Counted from the first letter of the stretch, positions 1 through 9,258 are shown. The stretch: DNA of 64,000 bases from Achromobacter marplatensis (GCF_002209535.1 NZ_NJIG01000002.1:434001-498000); one strand, 5' to 3'. Notes: a model not told the origin generated them from the letters alone. Translations and numbers: made by a program.

Positions 1-94
1 CCACGTCGGCGCGCTGGCCGGGGGTGTTGGCGCCGTCGATGACGGTGCCGCCGGCAAGGATGTAGTCAAACGGGGTGGCGTCAGGCTGGGACAT
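1..94 (-). CDS. D-aminoacylase / N-acyl-D-amino-acid amidohydrolase, N-terminus only (partial)
   Basis: The reverse strand opens with ATG at 94 and encodes about 31 residues before the window ends. The readable stretch DYILAGGTVIDGANTPGQ is the typical first beta strand of amidohydrolase-superfamily D-aminoacylases, which deacylate N-acyl-D-amino acids in the cytoplasm. It is the last visible gene of the minus-strand operon, 22 bases beyond the DppF-like ATPase, and the neighbouring amino-acid oxidase fits D-amino-acid or N-acyl peptide catabolism. The catalytic metal ligands lie outside the window, so dihydroorotase-like or other amidohydrolases remain possible. Confidence 0.6.
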   Translation of the reverse strand, partial: MSQPDATPFDYILAGGTVIDGANTPGQRADV

Positions 95-116
95 GCGGAT
101 CTCCGGCTAAGTGGGT

Positions 117-1124
117 TCAGGCAAAGTGGCAGGCGACTTGCTGTTCGGGGGCCACTTCACGAGGCAAAGGGGTTTCTTCGGCGCAGCGCGGCTGCGCCAT
201 CGGGCAGCGCGTGCGGAAGGCGCAGCCGGACGGGGGCGACAGCGGGCTGGGGATTTCGCCTTTCAGGACCTCGACGGGCGTGCGCTGGCCCTGGCGCGCC
301 GACGGCACGGCCGCCAGCAGGGCGCGGGTATAGGGGTGGGCGGGGCGGTCGAAGATGGCGTCGCGGGTGCCGATTTCCACGATCTTGCCCAGGTACATCA
401 CGGCGACGCGGTGGCTGATGTGGCGCACGACGCTCAGGTCGTGGGAAATGAACACGTAGGTCAGGCCCAGGTCGCGCTGCAGGTCCATCAGCAGGTTGAT
501 GACCTGCGCCTGGACGGAGACGTCCAGCGCCGATACCGGTTCGTCGCAGACGATCAGGCCGGGGTCCAGCGCCAGGGCGCGCGCGATGACGATGCGCTGG
601 CGTTGCCCGCCCGAGAACTCGTGGGGGTAGCGGTCGGCGGCATCGGGACGCAGGCTGACGCGCGCCAGCAACTGCGCAACGCGTTCGCGGATGGCGGCAC
701 GGTCGTGGCCGAAGTTGCGCAGCGGCTCGCCGATGATGTCGCGCACGCGCATGCGCGGGTTCATGGAAGAGAACGGGTCCTGGAAGATGAACTGCATGCG
801 CTGGCGCATGGCGCGCAACTGGCTGCTGTTCATCGTCGCCAGGTCTGCGCCTTCCAGCAGGATGCGGCCTTCGGTGGGGTCGGTCAGGCGGATCAGGCAT
901 TTGCCGGTGGTGGATTTGCCGCAGCCGGACTCGCCCACCAGGCTCAGCGTCTGGCCGCGCGGGACGGATAGCGAGATGCCGTCCACCGCGCGCAGGACTT
1001 TCGCGCCGCGTCCGCTGTCGACGGGGAAGTGCTTTTTCAGCCCGATGACTTCCAGCATGGGCACCGCGGCAGGGGCGGTGCGGGCCGAGGCCGCGGACGA
1101 GAGAGGAATGTCGTGAAGGTTCAT
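117..1124 (-). CDS. Peptide ABC importer ATP-binding protein (DppF/OppF type)
   Basis: This 335-residue protein is one of two ATPases of a dipeptide/oligopeptide importer. It shows Walker [10 protein letters not shown], the Q-loop FQDPFSSMNPRM, the ABC signature SGGQRQR, Walker B LIVCDEP, and the oligopeptide-type C-terminal extension with cysteines (GCAFRTRCP, then RCAEE) that binds an iron-sulphur cluster in related proteins. I start at the ATG of MNLHDIPLSS because an open frame continues upstream without homology. The DppD-like gene ends only 8 bases upstream, so the pair is co-transcribed. The sequence supports peptide-family transport but does not identify the exact ligand. Confidence 0.9.
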   Translation of the reverse strand: MNLHDIPLSSAASARTAPAAVPMLEVIGLKKHFPVDSGRGAKVLRAVDGISLSVPRGQTLSLVGESGCGKSTTGKCLIRLTDPTEGRILLEGADLATMNSSQLRAMRQRMQFIFQDPFSSMNPRMRVRDIIGEPLRNFGHDRAAIRERVAQLLARVSLRPDAADRYPHEFSGGQRQRIVIARALALDPGLIVCDEPVSALDVSVQAQVINLLMDLQRDLGLTYVFISHDLSVVRHISHRVAVMYLGKIVEIGTRDAIFDRPAHPYTRALLAAVPSARQGQRTPVEVLKGEIPSPLSPPSGCAFRTRCPMAQPRCAEETPLPREVAPEQQVACHFA

Positions 1125-1132
1125 GGCGGGTC

Positions 1133-2140
1133 TCAGGCGGTCATGGCGACAGGCGCCGGCTCGGACAGGCGCGCCCAGCACCAGACGCGGTGGCGGCTGC
1201 CGGCATCGATGGCGGGCGGCGCCTCTTCCGTACAGCGCGGCAGCGCTTGCGGGCAGCGCGCGGCGAAGGCGCAGCCGCGCGAGGCGGGCGTCATCACCGG
1301 CACGATGCCGGGCAGTTCGGCCAACCGCGCCGTGTGGTCCTGGCCGTCGACGAAGTCGGGCAGCGACCGGATCAGCGCCTGGGTATAGGGATGCTGCGGA
1401 CGGTCCAGCACGTCGTCCACGCTGCCTTCTTCCACCTTGCGGCCGGCGTACATCACGATGACGCGCTGGCACATCTGGGCGACGACGCCCAGGTCGTGCG
1501 TGATCAGCACGATGGCCGTGCCCAGGCGGGCCTGGATGTCGCGCAGCAGGTGCAGGATCTGCGCCTGGATGGTGACATCCAGCGCGGTGGTGGGCTCGTC
1601 GGCGATCAATACCTTGGGCTGGCACGCCAGCGCCATGGCGATCATGGCACGCTGGCGCATGCCGCCGGACAGCTGATAGGGATATTCGCGCACGCGGCGC
1701 GCGGGGTCCGAGATCTGCACCAGCTCCAGCAGCTTCTCGGCCTGCGCCAGGGCGTCGCGGCGCGACAGCCCCTGGTGCAGCATGAGCGATTCGCTGATCT
1801 GCTTGCCCACCGTGATCACGGGGTTCAAGGAGGTCATGGGCTCTTGGAAGATCATCGAGATCTGGTTGCCGCGGATAGCGCGCATGGACTTTTCGGGCAG
1901 GGCCAGCAGGTCGCGTCCGTCGAACTCGATGCGGCCGCCCGCGACCCGGCCGGGGGCGCGCAGCAGACGCATGATGGATAGCGACGTGACGCTCTTGCCG
2001 CAGCCGGATTCGCCAACCAGGCCCAGCGTTTCGCCGGGCAGGAGGTCGAACGAGAGCTTGTCGACAGCCACGACGGTCGTGTCGTCGCCGTCAAAACAGG
2101 TGGTCAGGTCATGCACGCGCAAGACAGGGGTGGGTTGCAT
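1133..2140 (-). CDS. Peptide ABC importer ATP-binding protein (DppD/OppD type)
   Basis: This is the second 335-residue ATPase of the importer. It carries Walker [10 protein letters not shown], the Q-loop [11 protein letters not shown], signature SGGMRQR, Walker [12 protein letters not shown] and the oligopeptide C-terminal motif with [10 protein letters not shown]. The start at [12 protein letters not shown] is chosen because it gives the normal family length and lies 8 bases after the permease stop codon; the open frame extends upstream through the permease in another frame. It should form a heterodimer with the DppF-like ATPase beneath the two permeases. Confidence 0.9.
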   Translation of the reverse strand: MQPTPVLRVHDLTTCFDGDDTTVVAVDKLSFDLLPGETLGLVGESGCGKSVTSLSIMRLLRAPGRVAGGRIEFDGRDLLALPEKSMRAIRGNQISMIFQEPMTSLNPVITVGKQISESLMLHQGLSRRDALAQAEKLLELVQISDPARRVREYPYQLSGGMRQRAMIAMALACQPKVLIADEPTTALDVTIQAQILHLLRDIQARLGTAIVLITHDLGVVAQMCQRVIVMYAGRKVEEGSVDDVLDRPQHPYTQALIRSLPDFVDGQDHTARLAELPGIVPVMTPASRGCAFAARCPQALPRCTEEAPPAIDAGSRHRVWCWARLSEPAPVAMTA

Positions 2141-2148
2141 GGGCGCTC

Positions 2149-3024
2149 CTACAGCTTTTTGGCCAGACGGGGATCGAGCATGTCGCGCAGCCCGTCGCCC
2201 ACCAGGTTGACGGCCAGTACCGCGACGCCCAGGAACAGGCCGGGATACAGGATGATGTGGAACGCCACGGCGACGAAATTTCGGCCTTCGGCCATGATGT
2301 TTCCCCAACTGGGAATCTGCGGCGGGATCCCCACGCCCAGGAAGCTCAGCACGGCTTCCGTCAGGATGGCGGATGCGGCGATGAACGTGGCTTGCACCAT
2401 CAAGGGGGCGAACAGGTTGGGCAGGATGTGGCGCAGCAGGATCGACGGCACGCGCGTGCCTACCGATACGGCCGCCTCGATGTACGGCTGTTCGCGGATC
2501 GTCAGCACCAGCGCGCGCACCAGGCGGACGACGCGCGGCACCTCGGGGATGACGATGGCGATGATCACGGTGCCCAGGCCGCCTTTCAGGGTGGCCATCA
2601 GGGCAATCGCCAGCAGCACGCCGGGAATGGCCATCAGGCCGTCCATGATGCGCATGATGAGTGCGTCGACGCGTCGGAAGTAGCCGGCCAGCATGCCCAG
2701 CATCACGCCGGCGACGGTCGAGACGACGGCCACCACGATGCCGACCAGCAGCGATACGCGCGCGCCCCATACGGTGCGCGAATACACGTCACGGCCCAGC
2801 GCGTCGGTGCCGAAGAAATGTTCGGTCGACGGCGGCTTCATACGCGCCATCGGGTTGATGTCTTGCGGGTCGACGGTGGCGAGCCACGGGGCGGCCAGCG
2901 CAATGGCCGCCAGCACCAGCAGGATCGCGCCGCCCACATATAGCATGGGATGGCGGCGCAGCGACCGGACGGCGCGGCGCAGGCGCGGGCGCGGTATCGC
3001 AAGCGGGAGGGTGGTCGTGTTCAT
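2149..3024 (-). CDS. Peptide ABC importer permease (DppC/OppC type)
   Basis: This 291-residue inner-membrane protein has an N-terminal transmembrane segment (about residues 25-48), then the DppC-type segment MKPPSTEHFFGTDALGRDVYSR and five more hydrophobic helices. The EAA-type coupling loop to the ATPases is seen at EAAVSVGTRVPSILLRHILPN. It lies 12 bases after the DppB-like permease and 8 bases before the DppD-like ATPase. It belongs to the binding-protein-dependent permease family that forms half of the translocation pore. Confidence 0.9.
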   Translation of the reverse strand: MNTTTLPLAIPRPRLRRAVRSLRRHPMLYVGGAILLVLAAIALAAPWLATVDPQDINPMARMKPPSTEHFFGTDALGRDVYSRTVWGARVSLLVGIVVAVVSTVAGVMLGMLAGYFRRVDALIMRIMDGLMAIPGVLLAIALMATLKGGLGTVIIAIVIPEVPRVVRLVRALVLTIREQPYIEAAVSVGTRVPSILLRHILPNLFAPLMVQATFIAASAILTEAVLSFLGVGIPPQIPSWGNIMAEGRNFVAVAFHIILYPGLFLGVAVLAVNLVGDGLRDMLDPRLAKKL

Positions 3025-3036
3025 GCGTTGCCCTTC

Positions 3037-3972
3037 TCAGTAGCGGATGCGGGGGTCGAAGAGCCGGTAGCTCAGGTCGACCAGCAGGTTGATCAGCACG
3101 TAGATGCCCGAGGCCACCAGCAACACGCCCTGGATCACCGGGTAGTCGTGGCGCAGCACGGCGTCGATGGTCAGGCGGCCCAGGCCGGGAATCGCGAACA
3201 CGGTTTCGGTGACCACGACGCCGCCGATCAGCAGGGCCACGCCCACGCCAATGGTGGTGACGATGGGGTTGGCGGCGTTCTTCAATGCATGCCACACGAT
3301 GGGGCCCGACGACAGGCCCTTGGCGCGCGCGGTGCGGATGTAGTCCTCGGACAGGGCCTCCAGCATGGTGGCGCGCGTCATGCGCGTCAGCAGCGCCATG
3401 TAGACCAGACCCAGCGACAGACAGGGCAGCACCAGATGGCGCAGATACGGCACAAGGCCGTCCGCGAGGGGCTTGTAGCCCTGCACCGGCAGCCAGCCCA
3501 GCTTGATGGAAAAGCCATAGACAAGGCTGTAGCCGATCAGGAACACCGGCACCGAAAACGCACAGACCGCGCCGATCATCACCAGGCGGTCCAGCCAGCG
3601 GCCGGCGTTCCAGGCAGCCAGCACGCCCAGCGGCACTGCCACCAGCACGGCGAACAGCATCGTGAAGAGGGCGATCGACACGGTCGGCCCCATGCGTTGG
3701 CCGATCAGTTGCGATACCGGCATCTGCGAGGACATCGAGGTGCCCAGGTCGCCCACGGCGATGTGGCTGATCCAGATGACGAACTGCTGCGGCAGTGGCT
3801 TGTCCAGGCCCAGGTTCTGACGGATTTTCTCGACGTCCTCGGCGGTCGCGTTGTCGCCGGCGATCACCGCAGCCGGATCGCCCGGCGACAGATGGATCAG
3901 CAGGAACACCACGACCGCGACGACGGCCATGACTGGAATGACGGCCGCGATGCGGCGCAGGATGTATTTCAC
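3037..3972 (-). CDS. Peptide ABC importer permease (DppB/OppB type)
   Basis: This 311-residue permease begins MKYILRRIAAVIPV with the usual DppB first helix and the periplasmic LIHLSPGDPAAVIAGDNA segment. Five further transmembrane helices follow, with the coupling loop DYIRTARAKGLS near residue 205 and the family ending DLSYRLFDPRIRY. The order binding protein, DppB, DppC, DppD, DppF is the classical dpp/opp operon order. The 52-base gap after the binding-protein gene is the longest inside the transporter block. Confidence 0.92.
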   Translation of the reverse strand: MKYILRRIAAVIPVMAVVAVVVFLLIHLSPGDPAAVIAGDNATAEDVEKIRQNLGLDKPLPQQFVIWISHIAVGDLGTSMSSQMPVSQLIGQRMGPTVSIALFTMLFAVLVAVPLGVLAAWNAGRWLDRLVMIGAVCAFSVPVFLIGYSLVYGFSIKLGWLPVQGYKPLADGLVPYLRHLVLPCLSLGLVYMALLTRMTRATMLEALSEDYIRTARAKGLSSGPIVWHALKNAANPIVTTIGVGVALLIGGVVVTETVFAIPGLGRLTIDAVLRHDYPVIQGVLLVASGIYVLINLLVDLSYRLFDPRIRY

Positions 3973-4024
3973 GCTGGATTCCCCTTGGCTTGCGGCCGGG
4001 CGCTCGATGCGCCCGGCGTCTGCC

Positions 4025-5596
4025 TTACGGCTTTTCGATGTTCCACATCACCGGGATGCCGTTCTTGATCAGCTCGGTGTGCTTGAGGCCGCGCACGGCG
4101 AAGACGGGCTTGAATTCTCCCCACATGACGTAGGGCACGGTCTGGTAGGCGCGCGCCTGCATCTGGGCGGCGATCTCCTTGCGCTTGGCGGCATCGGTCT
4201 CGCGGATCCAGTTGGTGCGCAGCGTGTCCAGCTCCTTGTCGCAGGGCCAGCCCGGCAGGCTGTTGCCGCAGGCAGCCGACAGCCAGGGATTGGTCACCGG
4301 CGTGCTGGCGTCGTAGTAGCCGCCCCAGGTCAGGAAGATGTTCCAGCCGCCCTGTTCGGGCGGATCCTTCTTCAGCCGGCGGCCGGCCAGCGACGCCCAG
4401 TCCATCGACTGCACGTCCACCTTGATGCCGGCCTTCTTCATGTTTTGCGCCAGCACCATCACGGCGGGCGCGCTCAGGTGGTCGGTCGGATACAGCAGCA
4501 CCACTTTTTCGCCCTTGTAGCCGGCTTCCTGCAGCAGTTGCTTGGCGCGTGCCGGGTCAGGCTTGGCGTAGGGCGCGGCGCCGGCGTCGGTTGCCAGCGG
4601 CGAGCCGCAGATGTACAGGGTGGCGCAATAGTCGACGCGGTATTTCTCCGGGTAACCCATGGCCGACAGCATTTCCTTCTGGCTTACCAGGTGGTAGAGC
4701 GCCTGGCGGGCCAGCGGATTGTTGAACGGCGGATGCAGCGCGTTGACGATGACCATGCCTTGCGAGGCAACCGACGTGCTCAGGGTGATGTCCGGATTGC
4801 TTTCCACCACGGGCAGGAAGTCGGGCGTGATCTGTTCGATCATGTCGACCTCGCCGTTCATCAGCGCCGCCGTGGCGGTGTTGCCGTCGGGGATGTACAG
4901 CCATTCGACGCGGTCCACCTTCACGTTCTTGCCGCCCGCCAGGCCGTCGGCCGGCTCGGCGCGGGGCACGTACGCGGGGTTCTTCACATAGACGACCTTG
5001 TTGCCGGGCACCCATTCGTCGCGCTTGAACAGGAATGGACCCGAGCCGACCATTTCGGTGACCTGCGTGTTCGGGTCCGTCATGGCCAGCCGCTTGGGCA
5101 TGATGAAGGGCGGCATGCCCGACGGCTTGGACAGCGCGTCCAGCACCAGGCCGAAGGGCTCCTTGAGCGTCAGGGTGAACGTGTTGTCGCCGGTGGCGGC
5201 CAATTCGGCGCCGGCCGCCATCATCGCCTGGCCCAGGGTGTCCTTCTTGGCCCAGCGCTGCAGCGATGCGATGCAGTCCTCGGCCGTTACCGGCGTGCCG
5301 TCGTTGAACTTCAGGCCGGGGCGCAAGGTGAAGGTCCACGTCTTGCCGTCTTCGGACGAGGTCCAGGTGTCGACCATCTGGGGCTTGACCTGGCCCTTGC
5401 TGTCTTGAGAGAACAGGGTGTCAAACACCATGTAGCCGTGGTTGCGCGTGATGTAGGCCGTGTTGAACAGCGGGTCCAGCGTCTTCAGGTCCGCGTGCGG
5501 CACCATGCGCAAGGTCTTGGTCTGGGCGAGCGCGCCGGTGGCGGCGCTCATGGCCAGGAGCGCCGCGGCCCCCAGCAAACTGAAACGTCTGATCAT
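4025..5596 (-). CDS. Peptide ABC importer periplasmic binding protein (SBP family 5)
   Basis: This 523-residue secreted protein has a Sec signal peptide ending near ALAQ (residue 25) and the family 5 (DppA/OppA) fold. Typical segments include TLDPLFNTAYITRNHGYMVF and the WTFTLRPGLKFNDGTPVTAED pattern. I choose the ATG before IRRFSLL at 5596 rather than the one six codons upstream because an AAGGGG ribosome site lies six bases before it. The protein should deliver the ligand to the DppBC-like pore. Nearby D-aminoacylase, M81 peptidase and oxidase genes suggest modified or D-residue peptides, which is inference. Confidence 0.9.
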   Translation of the reverse strand: MIRRFSLLGAAALLAMSAATGALAQTKTLRMVPHADLKTLDPLFNTAYITRNHGYMVFDTLFSQDSKGQVKPQMVDTWTSSEDGKTWTFTLRPGLKFNDGTPVTAEDCIASLQRWAKKDTLGQAMMAAGAELAATGDNTFTLTLKEPFGLVLDALSKPSGMPPFIMPKRLAMTDPNTQVTEMVGSGPFLFKRDEWVPGNKVVYVKNPAYVPRAEPADGLAGGKNVKVDRVEWLYIPDGNTATAALMNGEVDMIEQITPDFLPVVESNPDITLSTSVASQGMVIVNALHPPFNNPLARQALYHLVSQKEMLSAMGYPEKYRVDYCATLYICGSPLATDAGAAPYAKPDPARAKQLLQEAGYKGEKVVLLYPTDHLSAPAVMVLAQNMKKAGIKVDVQSMDWASLAGRRLKKDPPEQGGWNIFLTWGGYYDASTPVTNPWLSAACGNSLPGWPCDKELDTLRTNWIRETDAAKRKEIAAQMQARAYQTVPYVMWGEFKPVFAVRGLKHTELIKNGIPVMWNIEKP

Positions 5597-5650
5597 TGTT
5601 ATCCCCTTATTCATTCTGGATGCCCGGTCAGGGCGGCAATGGATGGCGCC

Positions 5651-7096
5651 TCAGGCCTTGAACGGCCACTTGGGCAATTTGCGCTTGGTGAAAGGCAGCG
5701 CGTTGACGTCCTGGGTGATGGCGCCCGGCGTCTCGACGTAGATGACGTGGCGGCCCACCTTCGAGTACGACGCGTAGAAGTGCTGGGACGACTTCACGAT
5801 GATGAGCTTCATCGCCTGCAGGTCCACACCGAACTGCGTGAACAGGTCCGTGCCCATGGCCTGGGTGCGCGAGGTGTTCATGACGATCGTCACGCCCTGG
5901 GTGCGCACGACGGCAACATCGCCCAGCAGCGCGGGCGTGCCCGCAAGCCCCGTCATGACGGCGTCGCGCTTGAGCGCCAGGATTTCGCAGTCCAGGTCCA
6001 GCGGCTGTCCGGACACGGGCGCCACCTTGCCGCCCACGCGCAGCTTGATTTGCGCGCCTTCGCCCGCTTCAAAGCAAAGCTGCACGGCAACCGGGTCCCA
6101 GAAGGGGCCGGTGGCGACGTCGGTGATGCCGCGTGCCAGCACGCGTTCCAGGATGAAGGTGGCGTCGCTGGGGGCGCCGCCGCCGGCGTTGTCGGCGGAG
6201 TCCGCCAGCACCACCGGGAATTCCTTTTTCGCCAAGGCTTGGTCCAGCGCCTCGTCGGCGCCGGGGTAGGGCGGCGCGAGCTGGTCGCGAAAGCCGATGA
6301 TCTCTTCGCCCAGTGCACGCGCCAGCGCCTCGGCCTGGTGTTGGTCGCCGTCGGTATAGACCAGTACCTTCGAGCCCATGTCCGGCGTGTCGCCCCAGGG
6401 AAAGCCGTGGGCGATGGAGACCGACAGCACGCCTTCCTTGCCTTCCATGGCCAACAGGCGGTCGACGAAGCTGCGCATGGGTTCGCGGCTGGTGTGCATG
6501 ATGGAGATCATCTCGCAGTCGAACACCGCGCGCGTGGGCGTGTTGCGGCCTTCGGCGCGGGCCACGCACAGGTCGACCAGGTCGAATGCGCGGTCCAGGA
6601 TGTCGGTGTGCGGATATTCCTTGAAACAGACCAGGAAATCGGCGCTGTCCACCATGGCGTCCGTCAAATGGCAGTGCGGATCCAGCTCGGCGCCGATGAC
6701 GGTGTCGGGGCCGACGATCGCGCGGGCGCGGCTCAGAAGGTCGCCTTCGCAGTCGTCATAGCCGTCGGCCACCATGGCGCCGTGCAGGCCGAACAGGGCG
6801 ATATCCACCTTGCCGGCGCGGCGCAGGTCTTCAAGCAGCTCGTCGCGCAGCGTTTCGTAGGCGTGGCGGGTGGTGACCCCCGCCGGGGTGGCGCCTGCGG
6901 TCATGCCTTCGATCAACGTCCAGTCCTTGCCCACGGCGCGCTGGCGCGCGGCCCAAAGCGGGCCCGAGAACATCTGCATGCGGTCCGGATGCTGCCCGGC
7001 GGGGTAGTAGCCACGTGCCCGGTAGGCGGACAGGCCCGTCGGGATGGGGGAAAAAGTGTTGGTCTCGGTCGCCAGGGACCCGGAGAAGATCTTCAT
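5651..7096 (-). CDS. M81 family metallopeptidase (MlrC / DUF1485-like)
   Basis: This 481-residue protein resembles MlrC, the zinc peptidase that finishes microcystin degradation, and the wider M81 family of mostly unknown substrate. It begins MKIFSGSLATETNTFSP, a hallmark of the family, and contains the conserved blocks LHGAMVADGYDDCEGDLL and ELDPHCHLTD, which supply likely metal ligands, followed by a MlrC C-terminal domain with ADSADNAGGGAPSD. The start is six codons into the open frame, at the family start. There is no signal peptide, so it should act in the cytoplasm on an imported substrate. Family members occur beside peptide ABC importers; there is no evidence for microcystin itself. 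Confidence 0.88.
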   Translation of the reverse strand: MKIFSGSLATETNTFSPIPTGLSAYRARGYYPAGQHPDRMQMFSGPLWAARQRAVGKDWTLIEGMTAGATPAGVTTRHAYETLRDELLEDLRRAGKVDIALFGLHGAMVADGYDDCEGDLLSRARAIVGPDTVIGAELDPHCHLTDAMVDSADFLVCFKEYPHTDILDRAFDLVDLCVARAEGRNTPTRAVFDCEMISIMHTSREPMRSFVDRLLAMEGKEGVLSVSIAHGFPWGDTPDMGSKVLVYTDGDQHQAEALARALGEEIIGFRDQLAPPYPGADEALDQALAKKEFPVVLADSADNAGGGAPSDATFILERVLARGITDVATGPFWDPVAVQLCFEAGEGAQIKLRVGGKVAPVSGQPLDLDCEILALKRDAVMTGLAGTPALLGDVAVVRTQGVTIVMNTSRTQAMGTDLFTQFGVDLQAMKLIIVKSSQHFYASYSKVGRHVIYVETPGAITQDVNALPFTKRKLPKWPFKA

Positions 7097-7212
7097 GGAT
7101 GACGCTCCGCGCAAAAGTGGGATATCAGGGCGCGGGCATCAGGGCGCGCGCATTGGGGGCTGCCCCGCCAGGCACGCGGCCAGGCGGTGTCATGCAATCA
7201 AACGGCTGGGTT

Positions 7213-7608
7213 TCAGGCCTTCGAAGCCGGGGCTTGAACCGCGCCCAGCCACGCCTGCACTTCGATCTCTACGTCCACGTCCATCGCCAGCTTGGCCTCG
7301 ACGGTCGAGCGCGACGGGAAGTCCGACGCGAAATGGCTGCGATAGGCTTCGTTGAACTGCGCGAACAGCGTCAGGTCCGACAGCCACACCGTCACGCGCA
7401 CCACGTCTTTCAGGGTGGCGCCCGTCAACGCCAGCGTTTCCTTGATGCGTTCGATGGCGGCATGGGTCTGGACGGTGATATCGCCGCGCACGACCTGCCC
7501 GCTAGCATCCATGGGGATCTGGCCTGACAGGAAGAGGAAGCCACCCGCCTGGGTGGCGCGCGAGAACGGCAGAGGCAGGGAGCTGGGATAACGGGTGATG
7601 GCGGTCAT
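7213..7608 (-). CDS. RidA family enamine/imine deaminase
   Basis: This 131-residue protein has the YjgF/YER057c/UK114 fold. It shows LFLSGQIPMDASGQ, then RVTVWLSDLTLFAQFNEAY, and the arginine of PSRSTVEA that binds the substrate carboxylate in RidA. RidA proteins hydrolyse reactive enamines and imines. Such intermediates are produced by amino-acid oxidases like the FAD enzyme encoded 29 bases upstream, so this is probably a housekeeping partner for it. The open frame runs further upstream, but MTAITRYPSSLPLP at 7608 is the usual family start. Confidence 0.87.
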   Translation of the reverse strand: MTAITRYPSSLPLPFSRATQAGGFLFLSGQIPMDASGQVVRGDITVQTHAAIERIKETLALTGATLKDVVRVTVWLSDLTLFAQFNEAYRSHFASDFPSRSTVEAKLAMDVDVEIEVQAWLGAVQAPASKA

Positions 7609-7637
7609 GGGAGTCTCGTGGAAGGGGGAGATGAAGG

Positions 7638-8774
7638 TCAGCGCAGGCGCTCGGGGCGCACCGCGTCGGCGTTGACGCCGTGTGCGTGCAGGTGGTCGGG
7701 AAGCGGCTGATGCATCAGCAATGCCGCGGCCAGTTCGGAGGTGGCGGCGGCCGTCTGAATGCCGTAACCGCCTTGCGCCGCCAGCCAGAAGAAAGCCGGG
7801 GCGTGCGCATCCCATCCCACCACGAAGTCGCCGTCGCGCACGAACGAGCGCAAGCCCGCCCAGGTGTGCTTGGGACGGCGGATGGTGAGCGACGTGGCCG
7901 ATTCGATGCGGTAGATGCCGGTCGCCACATCCAGCTCTTCGGGCACGACGTCATGCGCGGCCACCGGGTCGGCGTTGGCGGGCGACCCCAGCAACTGGCC
8001 AGCGTCGGGCTTGAAGTAATAGCTTTCATCCACGCCGACCACGGCCGGCCAATGGGAAAAGTCGGTGTCTTCGGGGCCCGAGAACGTGAACGCCGTGCGG
8101 CGGCACGGTTGCAGACCGATGGGGGCGGCGCCGCACAGGGCCGCGGCGTGGTCCGCCCAGGCGCCGGCGGCATTGACCAGTACCCGCGTCCGGATGGTGC
8201 GGCCGTCCGCCAATGTCAGGACCCAGGCGTCGTCCGCGTAGGCGGCGGACACCAGTTCCGCGTTGTTGTGCAGCACCGCGCCCTGCCGGCGCATGCCGCG
8301 CAGGAACCCCTGGTGCAGGGCATGCACGTCGATATCGCGCGCATCCGGTTCTTCGATCGCGCCGCAAAGCTGGTCGGCGCGCAGGCAGGGCACGCGCGCC
8401 ACGGCCTGCTCGGCATCGATCAGCGTTACGTTGGGCGACTGACGGTGGAAGTCTTTGAACACCTCTTGCAGCAGTTCCTTCTGTTCCGGCGTGGCGATGT
8501 ACAGCACACCCCGAGGGCTAAGCAGCGGATGCTCGCTGAACCCTTGGGGCGGCTGCTCGTAGAAGGCGCGGCTGGCGCGGGTGAGCGCCTTGATCTGCGT
8601 GGTGCCGTAGGTCTCCATGAACATGGCCGCAGAACGGCCGGTGGAGTGATAACCCGGTTGGGACTCGCGTTCCAGCACTGCCACGGACGCCGTGGCGCTC
8701 AGGCGGTAGGCCACGGACGCGCCGGCGATACCGGCGCCGACCACGGCGAAATCGTATAGGGGATCAGCAGTCAT
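7638..8774 (-). CDS. FAD-dependent amino-acid oxidase (DadA/glycine oxidase-like, DAO family)
   Basis: This 378-residue flavoenzyme starts with an N-terminal dinucleotide-binding motif VVGAGIAGASVAYRL (residues 10-24), followed by the DAO-family HSTGRSAAMF segment. A C-terminal GGYGIQTAAATSELAA contacts the flavin. The family oxidises the alpha carbon of amino acids or glycine derivatives to imines. It is the first gene of the operon with RidA, the M81 peptidase and the peptide importer, and probably oxidises released D-amino acids. The ATG has no strong ribosome-binding site, and an inverted repeat sits just upstream. Confidence 0.85.
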   Translation of the reverse strand: MTADPLYDFAVVGAGIAGASVAYRLSATASVAVLERESQPGYHSTGRSAAMFMETYGTTQIKALTRASRAFYEQPPQGFSEHPLLSPRGVLYIATPEQKELLQEVFKDFHRQSPNVTLIDAEQAVARVPCLRADQLCGAIEEPDARDIDVHALHQGFLRGMRRQGAVLHNNAELVSAAYADDAWVLTLADGRTIRTRVLVNAAGAWADHAAALCGAAPIGLQPCRRTAFTFSGPEDTDFSHWPAVVGVDESYYFKPDAGQLLGSPANADPVAAHDVVPEELDVATGIYRIESATSLTIRRPKHTWAGLRSFVRDGDFVVGWDAHAPAFFWLAAQGGYGIQTAAATSELAAALLMHQPLPDHLHAHGVNADAVRPERLR

Positions 8775-8786
8775 TTTTGTCGGAAG

Positions 8787-8814
8787 CGAGAATTCTCTTA
8801 TTTGATAATTCTCG
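8787..8814. promoter_or_regulatory. Inverted repeat, candidate operator before the oxidase operon
   Basis: A perfect 8-base inverted repeat, CGAGAATT with AATTCTCG, is separated by 12 bases and lies 13 bases before the oxidase start codon. The surrounding DNA is much more AT-rich than the neighbouring genes. The position suggests an operator overlapping the promoter or leader. I could not define a convincing -35/-10 pair, and no regulator gene adjoins it. Confidence 0.45.
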
Positions 8815-8948
8815 AATACGATAGTTTTTTGACGGCAGGCGGGTAATAGGGGAATGCCCTGATGGCGGGTGCCAGGGTTTCAACGCGCAGAAAAAAACCC
8901 GCTGGGCAGGACCGTCAGCGGGTTTGATGGAAAGCGTCGGATGCGGGT

Positions 8949-9254
8949 CTAGGTCACATGGTGGCCAAACGCGACCAGCGACGCCACGAAGGTGGCCGCG
9001 CCGATCGCGGCCAGCCAGTACGCGCGTTTCGCCGCATGCGGCGTGCTGCGGTTCAGGCCCACCAGCAGCGTGACCAGCGTCCACACGCCGGTGAATGCCA
9101 GCAGGGCCAGCGTGTAGACCCAATTCGACAGATCGTAGCCGCCGCCGCCGATGGATGGATAGCCGGAGCGCTTCGGCCACAGCAAGGCGATCAGCGTGCC
9201 GGCGACCAATGCGAACACGGCTAGCCAGATCTGGAATCCGCGGTCTTTCAACAT
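8949..9254 (-). CDS. Small membrane protein of unknown function
   Basis: This 101-residue hydrophobic protein has three clear predicted transmembrane segments (about residues 8-24, 42-64 and 75-97) joined by short charged loops. A glycine-rich stretch, YPSIGGGGYDLSNW, precedes the second segment. I recognise no family. It lies 4 bases after the tyrosine-phosphatase stop codon and is probably co-transcribed with it. I start at MLKDRGFQIW because the upstream extension of the open frame overlaps the phosphatase. Confidence 0.7.
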   Translation of the reverse strand: MLKDRGFQIWLAVFALVAGTLIALLWPKRSGYPSIGGGGYDLSNWVYTLALLAFTGVWTLVTLLVGLNRSTPHAAKRAYWLAAIGAATFVASLVAFGHHVT

Positions 9255-9258
9255 GTGC

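Noticed and set aside
3851..7102. A 1083-codon open frame on the plus strand
   Set aside because: It runs opposite the binding-protein and M81 peptidase genes, has His/Arg/Gln-rich low-complexity sequence without any motif, and arises from the GC-rich third positions of the true genes.
7638..8774. True DadA (D-alanine dehydrogenase)
   Set aside because: The length (378) and the HSTGRSAA segment fit the broad DAO family, but specific DadA features and an alr neighbour are missing, so no gene symbol was given.
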